This document shows, piece after piece, positions 1-7,761 of a stretch of 16,791 nucleotides of DNA. Both the position numbers and the translations under genes were made by a program. Each line of letters starts with the position of its first letter. Position 1 is the stretch's first letter. Below the pieces are notes generated by a model, which searched no databases, was not told where the DNA came from, and saw nothing but the letters and a program-made list of their open reading frames with translations. Source of the stretch: JBGPIT01 sp041485125 (GTDB lineage: Bacteria > Desulfobacterota > Binatia > UTPRO1); contig JBGPIT010000059.1 of assembly GCA_041485125.1 (NCBI GenBank), positions 1 through 16,791 of the forward strand, in the 5' to 3' direction.

Positions 1-645
1 ATGCCGCTCGAGGAGGCCATGCGGACGCAACGCGCGATCCGCCGCCTGAAGCCCGATCCCGTCGACGATGCGCTCGTCCTCCACTTGATCGAGCTCGCGC
101 TGAAGGCGCCGAGCGGGAGCAACCAGCAGAACTGGGAATGGATCGTCGTGAAGGACCGGGCGGTGAAGGAGCGCCTCGGCGCGCTGAACCGCCGCGCCTG
201 GTCGCTCTATGGCGGCCTCGGCCGCCGGCTCTATCGCGACCAGCCGAGGATGTTGCGCATCTTGGACGCGGTGCAGTGGCAGGCGGACCACTTCGCCGAC
301 ATCCCCGTGATCGTAGTCGGGTGCTTGCGCGGCGCGCGGGTGCCGTTCCCGCCGATCGCGGCGTCGAGCTACTATGGCTCGATCTACCCGTCGGTGCAGA
401 ACCTCCTACTCGCGGCGCGCGCCGCCGGGCTCGGCGCCGCGCTCATCACCTTGCCGCTCTGGAGCACGTTCCTCGCGCGCCGCGCCCTCGGCCTGCCGTG
501 GTCGGTGCAACCGTGTGCCGTCGTGCCGCTCGGCTGGCCGACCGGTCGCTACGGTCCGACGACGCGGCGGCCCGTCGGCGACGTCGTGCACGTCGACCGC
601 TACGGGCATCAGCCGTTCAAAGGCCGGCACGCGGACGCTGGTTGA
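1..645 (+). CDS. Nitroreductase family protein (FMN-dependent)
   Basis: Probable FMN-dependent NAD(P)H nitroreductase-fold enzyme of 214 residues, a normal size for the family; its substrate cannot be read from sequence. The N-terminal segment RTQRAIRRLKPDP (residues 8-20) is the Arg-rich FMN-phosphate motif, followed by APSGSNQQNW (37-46), the usual flavin-contacting loop. The stretch IYPSVQNLLLAARAAGLGA (about 128-146) is the conserved helix of the fold, and the C-terminal VPLGWPTGRYGP is typical. The ATG is base 1 of the window, so its ribosome site cannot be seen and an upstream start is possible, although the motif lies where it normally does for this start. The gene ends 10 bases from the oppositely oriented amidase, so the two converge with no room for a separate terminator. 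Confidence 0.88.
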   Translation: MPLEEAMRTQRAIRRLKPDPVDDALVLHLIELALKAPSGSNQQNWEWIVVKDRAVKERLGALNRRAWSLYGGLGRRLYRDQPRMLRILDAVQWQADHFADIPVIVVGCLRGARVPFPPIAASSYYGSIYPSVQNLLLAARAAGLGAALITLPLWSTFLARRALGLPWSVQPCAVVPLGWPTGRYGPTTRRPVGDVVHVDRYGHQPFKGRHADAG

Positions 646-655
646 GCGACGCCGG

Positions 656-2089
656 TCAGAGCGGCGGCCGGCGGCGATGCCACTCGGTCGCGCGCTCGAA
701 GGCGTGACCGGCGCGGAGGATCGCTTCCTCGCCGAGCATCGGCCCGACCAGCTGGAGCGCGATCGGCAAATCTTCGGCGACGCCGCAGGGCAGTGTGAGC
801 GCCGGTGTGCGCGCGAAGTTGAAGGGCGCCGTGTAGCGCAGGAAGTGTCGGTTGCCGACGATCCAATCCGGGCTGGCCTCGGCCGCGATGAGCCCCTGCG
901 GCAGCGAGACGATCGGCATGGCGGGGCAGGCGAGGACGTCGGCCGATTCGAAGAGCGCCGCCAGGCCGCCGGCGAACGCTTCGCGCGCCGCGTGTGCCTT
1001 GGCGTAGTCGCGCGCGGAGAATCCCGTCCCGAGCGCGAGGTAGGAGCGAAAGCCGGGGCCATAGTCGGCCGACCGCGACGGGTAGGTCTCCTCGTGCGCG
1101 GCGCATGCCTCGGCGGCGCAGATCGTGACGGCCGCCTCGGCGAGCCCGTCGATCGGCGGTACGACGACGTCGACGACCGTCGCGCCGAGCCGCTCGAGCG
1201 TCCGCACGGCCTCGGTGACCGACTGTGTGACCTCCGGTGCGGATCCCTCACCGACGTACCGCTCGTCGAAGCCGACGCGCAGGCCGGCCACGCCGCGCTC
1301 GAGCGCGGCGACGTAGCTCGGCACTGGCTCGCGGCGGCTGGTCGGATCGCGCGGATCGAAACCGGCGATCGCATCGAGGACGATCGCGGCGTCGGCGACG
1401 GTGCGCACGATCGGACCGATGTGGTCGAGCGACTCGCCGAGCGGAAACACGCCGAAGCGCGACACGCGTCCGTAGGTCGGCTTGAGCCCGACGACGCCGT
1501 TCGCGGCCGAGGGGAAGCGGATCGAGCCGAGGGTGTCGGTGCCGATCGTCGCGAACGCGAGCCCCGCCGCCGCCGCGACGCCCGAACCGCTCGACGATGC
1601 GCCGGGCCAGTGCCGCGCACCCCAGGGATTCACCGGCGCGGGGAGCATCGGGTGGTACCAGGTCATTGCGAACTCGGTCAGGTTCAATTTGCCGAGGAGC
1701 ACCGCACCCGCCGCCTCGAGCCGCTCGACGACGGCTGCGTCCGTGCTTCTGAGCGCGGCGATCGGGACGCGCGACGCGCAGGTCGTCGGCATGCTCCGTG
1801 TCGCACAGATATCCTTCACCGCGACCGGGATGCCGTGGAGCGGACCGCGGTAACGGCCGGCGCGGATCTCCTGCTCCGCGGCGCGTGCCTGCTCGAGCGC
1901 ACGGGCATGTGCGACGTGCAGATACGCGTGGAGCGACGGGTCGAGCGCGTCGATGCGGTCGAGCTGCGCACGCGTCAACTCGACCGGCGATAGCGTCCCG
2001 GAGCGAATGCGGCCGGCGACGTCGCTGATGGGGAGCCAGAGATCGATAGCGTGTCGGTCTAACCGGAAACGCGCGTTCGCTGCAACCAC
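656..2089 (-). CDS. Amidase (amidase signature family, GatA-like)
   Basis: Amidase-signature hydrolase that should cleave a C-N amide bond; the substrate is unknown. Counting from the GTG at 2089 (477 aa), the Lys-Ser-Ser triad is visible: K92 in IPVAVKDI, cis-Ser S165 in PGASSSGSG, and nucleophile S189 in GTDTLGSIR. The last motif is normally DTGGSIR, so one Gly is Leu here. No GatB or GatC homologue is adjacent, which argues against a tRNA amidotransferase subunit. The start is uncertain. The conserved N-terminus (AIDLWLPISDVAGRI) has no ATG, GTG or TTG just before it; the nearest in-frame start upstream is GTG 2089-2087, which overlaps the HNH gene by 31 bases. A TTG lies at the Leu of SPVEL, inside the conserved region. 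The open frame runs much further upstream, but there it is only the shadow of the HNH gene. Probably co-transcribed with the HNH gene. Confidence 0.85.
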   Translation of the reverse strand: MVAANARFRLDRHAIDLWLPISDVAGRIRSGTLSPVELTRAQLDRIDALDPSLHAYLHVAHARALEQARAAEQEIRAGRYRGPLHGIPVAVKDICATRSMPTTCASRVPIAALRSTDAAVVERLEAAGAVLLGKLNLTEFAMTWYHPMLPAPVNPWGARHWPGASSSGSGVAAAAGLAFATIGTDTLGSIRFPSAANGVVGLKPTYGRVSRFGVFPLGESLDHIGPIVRTVADAAIVLDAIAGFDPRDPTSRREPVPSYVAALERGVAGLRVGFDERYVGEGSAPEVTQSVTEAVRTLERLGATVVDVVVPPIDGLAEAAVTICAAEACAAHEETYPSRSADYGPGFRSYLALGTGFSARDYAKAHAAREAFAGGLAALFESADVLACPAMPIVSLPQGLIAAEASPDWIVGNRHFLRYTAPFNFARTPALTLPCGVAEDLPIALQLVGPMLGEEAILRAGHAFERATEWHRRRPPL

Positions 2090-3954
2090 GCGAGTTCGCC
2101 GGCGACGTAACAGTCGCCGACGAGACGCATGAGCGGTGGACCGTCGGCGCGGACACCGAGCTCCCAATGGACGCCGTCGGGAGCATCGCCCCATGAGCGA
2201 ACGATCCCGTAGTGGATGGCGTACTGATGATGCGCCACGCACACCGCCGTGCGGTTGGCGAGATCGTTGGCGCCGCCGCGCGACCGGAACTGGATGTGGT
2301 GATCGTGAAACGGCCCGCGCGAGCTGCACGCCGGCACCGCGCAGCGCCAGCCGTCGCGATTGAACACCGGATCGCGGTGCGGCGGCTGCCGTTCCCACTC
2401 GTGGATGACCGCGGTGAGCAGATGCTCGACCGCGCGCCAGCGCGGCTCGCCGTGTCTTCGAGACGCGTGCACGGCGCAACGAAAGAGCGCGACGACCGAG
2501 GCCGGCGCGACGAAGCGGATCTCCGCGTCGGACGCCATCGCGTGCCAGTCGATGCGCCCGTGCGCACACGTTTGCGCGTCGGCGTCAGAGCTGACGGGTG
2601 GCGTGGCCGGTGACAAAATTTGTCGATCGCTTCGCCGGGTTGCCTTGGCGTTCGGAGTATCGAACGGGCCGATCAGTGCGCTCCCGAGCGGCGGCGGATC
2701 GAAGCCGGTGCCGCCGGCGCTCGCGTCGCACCAATCGAGCGCCCAGTCGACCTCGCGCACGAGTCGCCGGACGGTAACCGCGTGAGCCCGCGCGATCCAA
2801 GCGTCCGCGTTGCCGCGATCGATGACCGGGACGATCGTGAGGGCGCGTACCCACGAGAGCCCCCCGCTCTCGTATTCATCGGCGAGCTGCGGAACGCGCG
2901 CGCAGTGCTTGTGGAGTGTGACGAGCCCTTGGGCTTTGCGCATCGACATGCCGAGCCGCTCGCGCACGTAGTCCGCACGGGATTCGTAGCCGAGCGCCCG
3001 ACACTGCCGGCGATCGAGCATCGCCCAGAGCAAGCGTCCTGTCTCCGGCGCGAGAGTTCGCAGCATGCGCAGCGCCGTTCTCAGCCGCTCGTCGAGATCG
3101 AATGGGTCGAGGTCGGTCGCGTCTCGCGTGAGCTCCGCGAGCGCGGTCGTCTCCTCTAGATGTGCGTCTTCGTCAGCTCGACCGTCTTCGGTTGCGTGGG
3201 CAGGTGGCGCGATCGCGGTGTCGCGAGTCCGGCAGTCATGGGCAACGGGTGTGTGCAGATTTAGAGTGGACGCCCGGCCCGACAGACCCTCCGCGGCCAT
3301 CGCCTCGACTGCTTGCCAGATCGGCACGGGCGCGCCGCACATCCGACGCGCGAGCTCGACCGATCGACGAAAGAGCGACCGCACCCGTCCGGGGCAAGCG
3401 ATGCGTACGCGAATACACGGCTCACCATCGATGGCCGAGTCGTCCTCGTCCGCCTCGGCGTCTGCCGTGTCCGCGTGAATGTGCGAAGTCTTGATGAGCG
3501 CGTCGAGCTCACGCACCGTCCGGCCACGCGCGTCGTCGAGCCATTGCATCTCCGTGTCCGCCGCCGCGACGGCACCGAGCAGACGGACCTGCGTCCACGT
3601 GAGCTCGCCACGCTCGAAGGCCTTTGCGATCGCAGGTAGCTCGTCGAGAAGACGAGCTACAGCCGCCGCGCTTTCGAGCTCACGCGCCGAGATGCCGAGC
3701 CGTTCGCGGGTGTAGTCGCCGAGCCGCGTGAACCCGAGCCGCTTGTGCGCGTGACGTCGCAGGAGCTCTTGCGCGAGGCGACCGATCGCGCGCCGGGCGA
3801 TCGCGTCGCGGTGTACGACGGCGACCAGCCGCCGATCGAGGTCGTGCGCGAACGCGCGACGAGCGCCCGCGATGCGCTCGGTATCGTCTTGCGGTCGCTG
3901 CGACGCGGAAAGGTCCACGCCTTTCGCTGCGATGGTGCTGCGACCGTCCTGCAC
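2059..3954 (-). CDS. HNH endonuclease-like protein with duplicated helical module
   Basis: Putative HNH nuclease of 631 residues from the chosen GTG. The C-terminus holds the HNH/zinc region (about 527-584): Cys pair in RCAVPAC, catalytic-type DHH in PFHDHHI, Asn in NDLANRT, then CVAHH. Upstream, a helical module resembling the DUF222-type part of such proteins occurs twice. Residues 73-154 (LGFTRLGDYTRERLG...) and 321-402 (LGYESRADYVRERLG...) align without gaps over 82 positions. Each is followed by a second matching block, IRVRIACPGRVRSLFRRSV (from about 181) and IRFVAPASVVALFRCAV (from about 479). Only the second copy keeps an HNH. The frame is open to a GTG at 4032, but that start has no ribosome site and adds 26 Arg-rich residues, while GTG 3954 has GAGGA 10 bases upstream. 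The in vivo role is unknown. Homologues are often multicopy in environmental genomes, so a selfish or defence role is possible but unproven. Confidence 0.82.
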   Translation of the reverse strand: MQDGRSTIAAKGVDLSASQRPQDDTERIAGARRAFAHDLDRRLVAVVHRDAIARRAIGRLAQELLRRHAHKRLGFTRLGDYTRERLGISARELESAAAVARLLDELPAIAKAFERGELTWTQVRLLGAVAAADTEMQWLDDARGRTVRELDALIKTSHIHADTADAEADEDDSAIDGEPCIRVRIACPGRVRSLFRRSVELARRMCGAPVPIWQAVEAMAAEGLSGRASTLNLHTPVAHDCRTRDTAIAPPAHATEDGRADEDAHLEETTALAELTRDATDLDPFDLDERLRTALRMLRTLAPETGRLLWAMLDRRQCRALGYESRADYVRERLGMSMRKAQGLVTLHKHCARVPQLADEYESGGLSWVRALTIVPVIDRGNADAWIARAHAVTVRRLVREVDWALDWCDASAGGTGFDPPPLGSALIGPFDTPNAKATRRSDRQILSPATPPVSSDADAQTCAHGRIDWHAMASDAEIRFVAPASVVALFRCAVHASRRHGEPRWRAVEHLLTAVIHEWERQPPHRDPVFNRDGWRCAVPACSSRGPFHDHHIQFRSRGGANDLANRTAVCVAHHQYAIHYGIVRSWGDAPDGVHWELGVRADGPPLMRLVGDCYVAGELAWLQRTRVSG

Positions 3955-3964
3955 TCGCGCGTGG

Positions 3965-3969
3965 TCCTC
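3965..3969 (-). promoter_or_regulatory. Ribosome binding site deciding the HNH gene start
   Basis: GAGGA on the minus strand, 10 bases before GTG 3954. The longer alternative start at 4032 has no Shine-Dalgarno-like sequence and would leave an untranslated leader of only a few bases after the predicted promoter. This favours the internal start. Confidence 0.45.
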
Positions 3970-4046
3970 ACGAGCGACGGGACGTCGGAAGAGCCACGGT
4001 CGCGAGCGCCGAAACCTGCGATGCCTGCCCACCGTGAGTACGGCGA

Positions 4047-4075
4047 AGAATAAGCGAAAACACTACCGATGTCAA
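4047..4075 (-). promoter_or_regulatory. Sigma70-type promoter for the HNH/amidase genes
   Basis: On the minus strand a perfect -35 hexamer TTGACA (4075-4070) is separated by exactly 17 bases from TATTCT (4052-4047), which matches four of six positions of the -10 consensus. Transcription should begin near 4040. The region is visibly AT-richer than its surroundings and lies in the only gap between the carboxyltransferase 3' end and the HNH gene, on the correct strand. The HNH gene and probably the overlapping amidase would be transcribed from it. Confidence 0.65.
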
Positions 4076-4077
4076 CC

Positions 4078-4099
4078 AAAAACCGGTGAGATCGCCACC
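4078..4099 (-). terminator. Weak intrinsic terminator after the carboxyltransferase gene
   Basis: Thirteen bases past the carboxyltransferase stop, the minus strand reads GGTG, a 7-base loop, CACC, then GGTTTTT. The stem is only four pairs, so termination may be partial. It lies directly before the -35 box of the HNH promoter on the same strand, an order that would separate the two transcription units. Confidence 0.3.
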
Positions 4100-4111
4100 C
4101 GCGAAGCGTCG

Positions 4112-5722
4112 TCACATTCGAAGCACGCCGAACTTCGTCGGCTGAATCGGTGCCGCGAGCGCCGCCGCCAGCGCCAACCCGAGCGCGTCGCGCGTGTCGG
4201 CGGGATCGATGATGCCGTCGTCCCAGAGTCGCGCCGTAGAGTAATAGGCGTTGCCTTCCTCCTCGTACTTGGCGAGGACGGGAGCCTGGAACTTCCGCTG
4301 CTCCTCTTCCGGCATCGTCTTCCCCTCGCCGGCGAGCTGCTGGAGCTTCACCGTCAACAACGTGCTGGCCGCCTGCTCGCCGCCCATCACCGAGATCCGA
4401 CCGTTCGGCCACATGAAGAGGAAGCGCGGCGAGTAGGCGCGGCCGCACATGCCGTAGTTGCCGGCGCCGTAGGAGTTGCCGACGATCACCGTCAGCTTCG
4501 GGACGCGCGCGTTGGCGACGGCGTGCACCATCTTCGCGCCGTCCTTGGCGATGCCGCCGTGCTCGTACTTCTTCCCGACCATGAAGCCGGTGATGTGCTG
4601 CAGGAAGAGGAGGGGGACGCTGCGGGCGCAGCAGAGCTCGATGAAGTGGGTGGCCTTCAGCGCCGACTCCGAGAACAAGACGCCGTTGTTGGCGATGATG
4701 CCGACCGGGTAGCCGTGGAGGTGGGCGAAGCCGGTGACGAGCGTGGTCGCGTAGAGCGCCTTGAACTCGTGGAAGCGGCTGCCGTCGACGAGGCGCGCGA
4801 TCAGCTCGCGGATGTCGAACTGCTTGCGGGGATCGCGCGGGATGATGCCGTAGATCTCCGACGGATCGTATGCGGGTGGCTCGTCGGGCTCGCGGGTGAC
4901 GGCGGAGGGCGGCACCGGTAACGACGTGAAGATGTCGCGCGCGATCGCGAGCGCGTGGCGGTCGTCACGGGCGAGATGATCCGAGACGCCGGAGATCCGG
5001 GTGTGGACCTCGCCGCCGCCGAGCGCCTCGGCGGTGACCTCCTCGCCGGTCGCGGCCTTCACGAGCGGCGGGCCGCCGAGAAAGATCGTGCCTTGATTCT
5101 GCACGATGACGGTCTCGTCGCTCATCGCGGGGACGTACGCGCCGCCCGCCGTGCACGAGCCCATCACGATGGCGACCTGCGGGATGCCCTCCGCCGACAT
5201 GCGCGCCTGGTTGAAGAAGATCCGTCCGAAGTGCTCGCGATCGGGAAACACCTCGGACTGGAGCGGCAGGAAGGCGCCGCCGGAGTCGACGAGGTAGACG
5301 CAGGGCAGGTGATTCTCGAGCGCGATCTCCTGCGCGCGCAGGTGCTTCTTCACCGTGATCGGGAAGTAGGTGCCGCCCTTCACCGTGGCGTCGTTGGCGA
5401 CGATCACCGTCGGGCGGCCGTGGATCACACCGACGCCCGTCACGATCCCCGCGCTCGGCGCGTCGCCGCCGTACATGCCGTAGGCGGCGAGGGGCGAGAG
5501 CTCGAGGAAGGCGGTGCCGGGATCGATCAGCGCGTCGACGCGATCACGCGCGACGAGCTTGCCGCGCTCGGTATGACGCGCACGCGTCCGCTCGCCACCG
5601 CCGGCGCGCGCGGCTTCGACGCGCGCGCGCAGCTCGCCGACGAGCCCGCGCATGGCCTCGGCATTGTCGCGGAATTCCGGACCGTCGGTCTTGATCCGAC
5701 TCTCGATCTTCGGCGTGCTCAC
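4112..5722 (-). CDS. mccB: Methylcrotonyl-CoA carboxylase-type carboxyltransferase (beta) subunit
   Basis: Carboxyltransferase subunit of a biotin-dependent acyl-CoA carboxylase. It moves the carboxyl group from biotin to an acyl-CoA, 3-methylcrotonyl-CoA in leucine breakdown or a relative such as geranyl-CoA. From GTG 5722 the protein has 536 residues, the usual MCC-beta size. It starts with the family-typical IESRIKTDGPEFRDNAEAM and then ARDRVDALIDPGT. The oxyanion/CoA motifs are present: SCTAGGAYVPAMSDE in the N-terminal half, and NSYGAGNYGMCGRAY with WPNGRISVMGGEQAA in the C-terminal half. GNYGMCGRAY separates MCC/GCC beta from propionyl-CoA and acetyl-CoA carboxylases. GTG overlaps the stop of the upstream oxidoreductase by four bases (GTGA), with GGAG five bases before it, so the two are translationally coupled. 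The partner alpha (biotin carboxylase/carrier) subunit is not in the window. The open frame upstream of GTG is oxidoreductase shadow. Confidence 0.93.
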   Translation of the reverse strand: MSTPKIESRIKTDGPEFRDNAEAMRGLVGELRARVEAARAGGGERTRARHTERGKLVARDRVDALIDPGTAFLELSPLAAYGMYGGDAPSAGIVTGVGVIHGRPTVIVANDATVKGGTYFPITVKKHLRAQEIALENHLPCVYLVDSGGAFLPLQSEVFPDREHFGRIFFNQARMSAEGIPQVAIVMGSCTAGGAYVPAMSDETVIVQNQGTIFLGGPPLVKAATGEEVTAEALGGGEVHTRISGVSDHLARDDRHALAIARDIFTSLPVPPSAVTREPDEPPAYDPSEIYGIIPRDPRKQFDIRELIARLVDGSRFHEFKALYATTLVTGFAHLHGYPVGIIANNGVLFSESALKATHFIELCCARSVPLLFLQHITGFMVGKKYEHGGIAKDGAKMVHAVANARVPKLTVIVGNSYGAGNYGMCGRAYSPRFLFMWPNGRISVMGGEQAASTLLTVKLQQLAGEGKTMPEEEQRKFQAPVLAKYEEEGNAYYSTARLWDDGIIDPADTRDALGLALAAALAAPIQPTKFGVLRM

Positions 5723-7053
5723 GCGCTCTCCGGCGTAGGGTCCGGCAGATCGACGATCGCGCCGGCGCTGCGCAGCCGCGCGCGCAGCTCGGCGACGTCG
5801 AGCGCGCGCGGCAGGACACGGCGACACACCGCCAAAGCGGCCGCCGTACCCGCGGCCTCCCCCGTCGCCATCGCCGGCGGGATCTCCTTCGTCGCGTGGT
5901 GGACGCGATGATCGACGGAGATGCAGCGCCCGGCGACGAGCAGGTTATCGACCTCCGGACAGAGCAACGACCGGTAGGGGATGGCGTACAGCACGCCGTA
6001 CTTGGTCCAGTGGCCGGTGACGGCGATCGCGTCGTCGAAGGGCTTGTTCAAGTCGTCGCGCTGCAAGACGTACGCACCGCGCAAACGGCGGCTCTCCGTG
6101 ATCCCCAAGTCGCGCGCGATCTCGCAGACGTGGGCACGGCGGAACTCCGGCACCTCGGCGCGCAGGCGGTCGATCTCCGCCATCACCGTCTTGCGGCACT
6201 CGATCTCGGCGAAGGTGAGATCCTCCGGATCGGTGGCGTCGATCTTGCGGCCGATGCGCTCGGTCGCGCCCCACGGGAAGAGCACTTGGCCGTCGTTGAC
6301 GGTGCGGAAGAACCACCCGCCTTCTTGGATGGCGCGCTCGACGTCCTCGACGCCGCCCATGCGGAACCAGAGCCACGGCAGGACGCGCTCGCTCTCGTAG
6401 CCGCAGCCGGCGGCGCTGAAGAGGTCGCCGTCGCCGGTCGCGTCGACGACGACCTTGGCGCGGACGGCGAAGCGACCCTGCTTGCCCTGGAACGCGACGG
6501 CGTCGATGCGGTGCCCGACCGACTCGAGGATCGGCTCGCACGCCCAGGCGTGAAAGAGCAGTCGCACGCCGGCCGCCGTCACCATCTCGTTCAGCGCCAG
6601 GCGGAACTCCTCGGGATCGTACGCGACCGAGTAGCGCACCCGATGCGGCCCCGAGCCCCACACCAGCCCCCAGCGGCGGTAGCCCTCGACGAGCGCCTCG
6701 TCGGGGCTGCCCCATTCCTCGCGCGGCGGGAAGAAGGCGGCGCCGCGCGCAGCGACGCGATCGGTCACTTCTTGGCAGAGCCCGCGCACGACCTGACGGC
6801 CGTCGCCGTCGTCGAGCGTCAGCAAGAGAATGATCAAGCCGCCGGTCGCGAGACCGCCGAGCGCCCCCGAGCGCTCGACCAGCATGGTCTGCGCACCGGC
6901 GCGCGCCGACGCGACCGCGGCGGCGACGCCGGCCGCGCCGCCCCCGACGACCAAGACCTCGGTCTCGGCGTGGATGCGCGTCCGGCGCGGTGGCTCGTCG
7001 ATGAAGCGGGTCAGCGGAGCTCTTCGGCGAACAGCGCCTTCACCCGGCGCCAC
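5719..7053 (-). CDS. FAD-dependent oxidoreductase
   Basis: Flavoprotein oxidoreductase with a Rossmann FAD-binding N-terminus: EVLVVGGGAAGVAAAVASAR holds the GxGxxG loop (residues 37-42 from GTG 7053), followed by LVERSGALGGLATGG. Further motifs are VVDATGDGD and, near the C-terminus, DNLLVAGRCIS with PPAMATGEAAG, typical of the FAD_oxidored group that includes BFIT-type and desaturase-like enzymes. The substrate is unknown. The start is ambiguous. GTG 7053 gives 444 residues but overlaps the hydrolase gene by 43 bases and has no ribosome site. A CTG at 7014, sharing CTGA with the hydrolase stop and preceded by GAAGAG, would give 431 residues with a better-looking N-terminus. It is the middle gene of the hydrolase-oxidoreductase-carboxyltransferase operon, so it may act on an intermediate of the same catabolic route (inference). 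Confidence 0.87.
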   Translation of the reverse strand: MAPGEGAVRRRAPLTRFIDEPPRRTRIHAETEVLVVGGGAAGVAAAVASARAGAQTMLVERSGALGGLATGGLIILLLTLDDGDGRQVVRGLCQEVTDRVAARGAAFFPPREEWGSPDEALVEGYRRWGLVWGSGPHRVRYSVAYDPEEFRLALNEMVTAAGVRLLFHAWACEPILESVGHRIDAVAFQGKQGRFAVRAKVVVDATGDGDLFSAAGCGYESERVLPWLWFRMGGVEDVERAIQEGGWFFRTVNDGQVLFPWGATERIGRKIDATDPEDLTFAEIECRKTVMAEIDRLRAEVPEFRRAHVCEIARDLGITESRRLRGAYVLQRDDLNKPFDDAIAVTGHWTKYGVLYAIPYRSLLCPEVDNLLVAGRCISVDHRVHHATKEIPPAMATGEAAGTAAALAVCRRVLPRALDVAELRARLRSAGAIVDLPDPTPESA

Positions 7054-7748
7054 GCGTCGGCGGCTGCGTTCGCATCGTAGTCGGGGCGCTCGTCGCAGAA
7101 GAAGCCGTGGCCGACGTTCGGGTAGACGACGACCTCGTGTCTGACGTGGTGCTTCTCGAGCTCGCGGCGGATCTTCTCGACCTGATCGGGCGGGATGTAG
7201 CCGTCCTTGGCGCCGAAGAAGCAGAGGATGCGGCCCTTGATCTTCGCGCTGCGCGCGACGGTCGGCGGCGGCTCGTTGCCGGGCGCGCCGACGGCGATGC
7301 CGCCGCCGTAGAAGCTCGCGGCGGCGGTGATCGGCAGCTCGCACGCGGCCAGGTACGTGAGATGGCCGCCGAAGCAGAAGCCCATGGCGCCGGTGCCGCG
7401 CCCGCCGACCTCCGGCCGCTTCCTCAGCCAGTCGATTGCGGCCGCCGTGTCGCCGACGGCCTCCGATGCCTTCACCTGCATCATGAGCGCGATGCCCCTC
7501 GCCAGCCCCGGCGGGTCGTAGCCGAGCTCGAGGCCCGGCGCGGTCCGCCAGAAGACCTCGGGCGCGAGCGCGACGCAGCCTTCGGCGGCGACCCGCTCGG
7601 CGACGCTTCGGATGTGATGGTTCACGCCGAAGATCTCCTGGAACACGATGACGGACGGATACTTGCCGGCGTCGCTCGGACGCGCGAGGTACGCCGGCAT
7701 CGATGTGCCGCCGGCCGGGATCGAGACGCGCTCGGTTGTGATGTGCAT
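7011..7748 (-). CDS. Dienelactone hydrolase family protein
   Basis: Alpha/beta hydrolase of the dienelactone hydrolase family, 245 residues. The Cys-Asp-His triad is visible: C125 in GFCFGG, D182 in AKDGYIP, H214 in GHGFF. The Glu that pairs with the Cys in this family is E38 in FQEIFGVN. Such enzymes hydrolyse dienelactones in aromatic ring-cleavage pathways, but many relatives act on other esters, so the substrate is not assigned. The start ATG 7748 is secure because AGGAGGT lies 6 bases upstream; the 28 open codons before it are not translated. It is the first gene of the minus-strand operon. The stop TGA at 7013-7011 is embedded in the sequence where the oxidoreductase frame has a CTG codon. 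Confidence 0.93.
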   Translation of the reverse strand: MHITTERVSIPAGGTSMPAYLARPSDAGKYPSVIVFQEIFGVNHHIRSVAERVAAEGCVALAPEVFWRTAPGLELGYDPPGLARGIALMMQVKASEAVGDTAAAIDWLRKRPEVGGRGTGAMGFCFGGHLTYLAACELPITAAASFYGGGIAVGAPGNEPPPTVARSAKIKGRILCFFGAKDGYIPPDQVEKIRRELEKHHVRHEVVVYPNVGHGFFCDERPDYDANAAADAWRRVKALFAEELR

Positions 7749-7754
7749 GCTGCG

Positions 7755-7761
7755 ACCTCCT
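7755..7761 (-). promoter_or_regulatory. Strong ribosome binding site of the dienelactone hydrolase gene
   Basis: AGGAGGT on the minus strand, ending 6 bases before ATG 7748. It is the strongest Shine-Dalgarno sequence on the minus strand here and fixes the start against the longer open frame to 7832. Confidence 0.8.

Noticed and set aside
374..1993. 539-codon plus-strand frame over the amidase gene
   Set aside because: Arg-rich composition with no motif; the opposite strand carries the full amidase signature.
2090..2569. N-terminal extension of the amidase frame (open to 2569)
   Set aside because: It is the shadow of the HNH gene; the true amidase homology starts near 2050.
3872..5911. Long plus-strand frames (3872-4921, 4955-5911) over the carboxyltransferase gene
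   Set aside because: Mirror frames rich in Arg, Asp, Glu and Val; the minus strand has all carboxyltransferase motifs.
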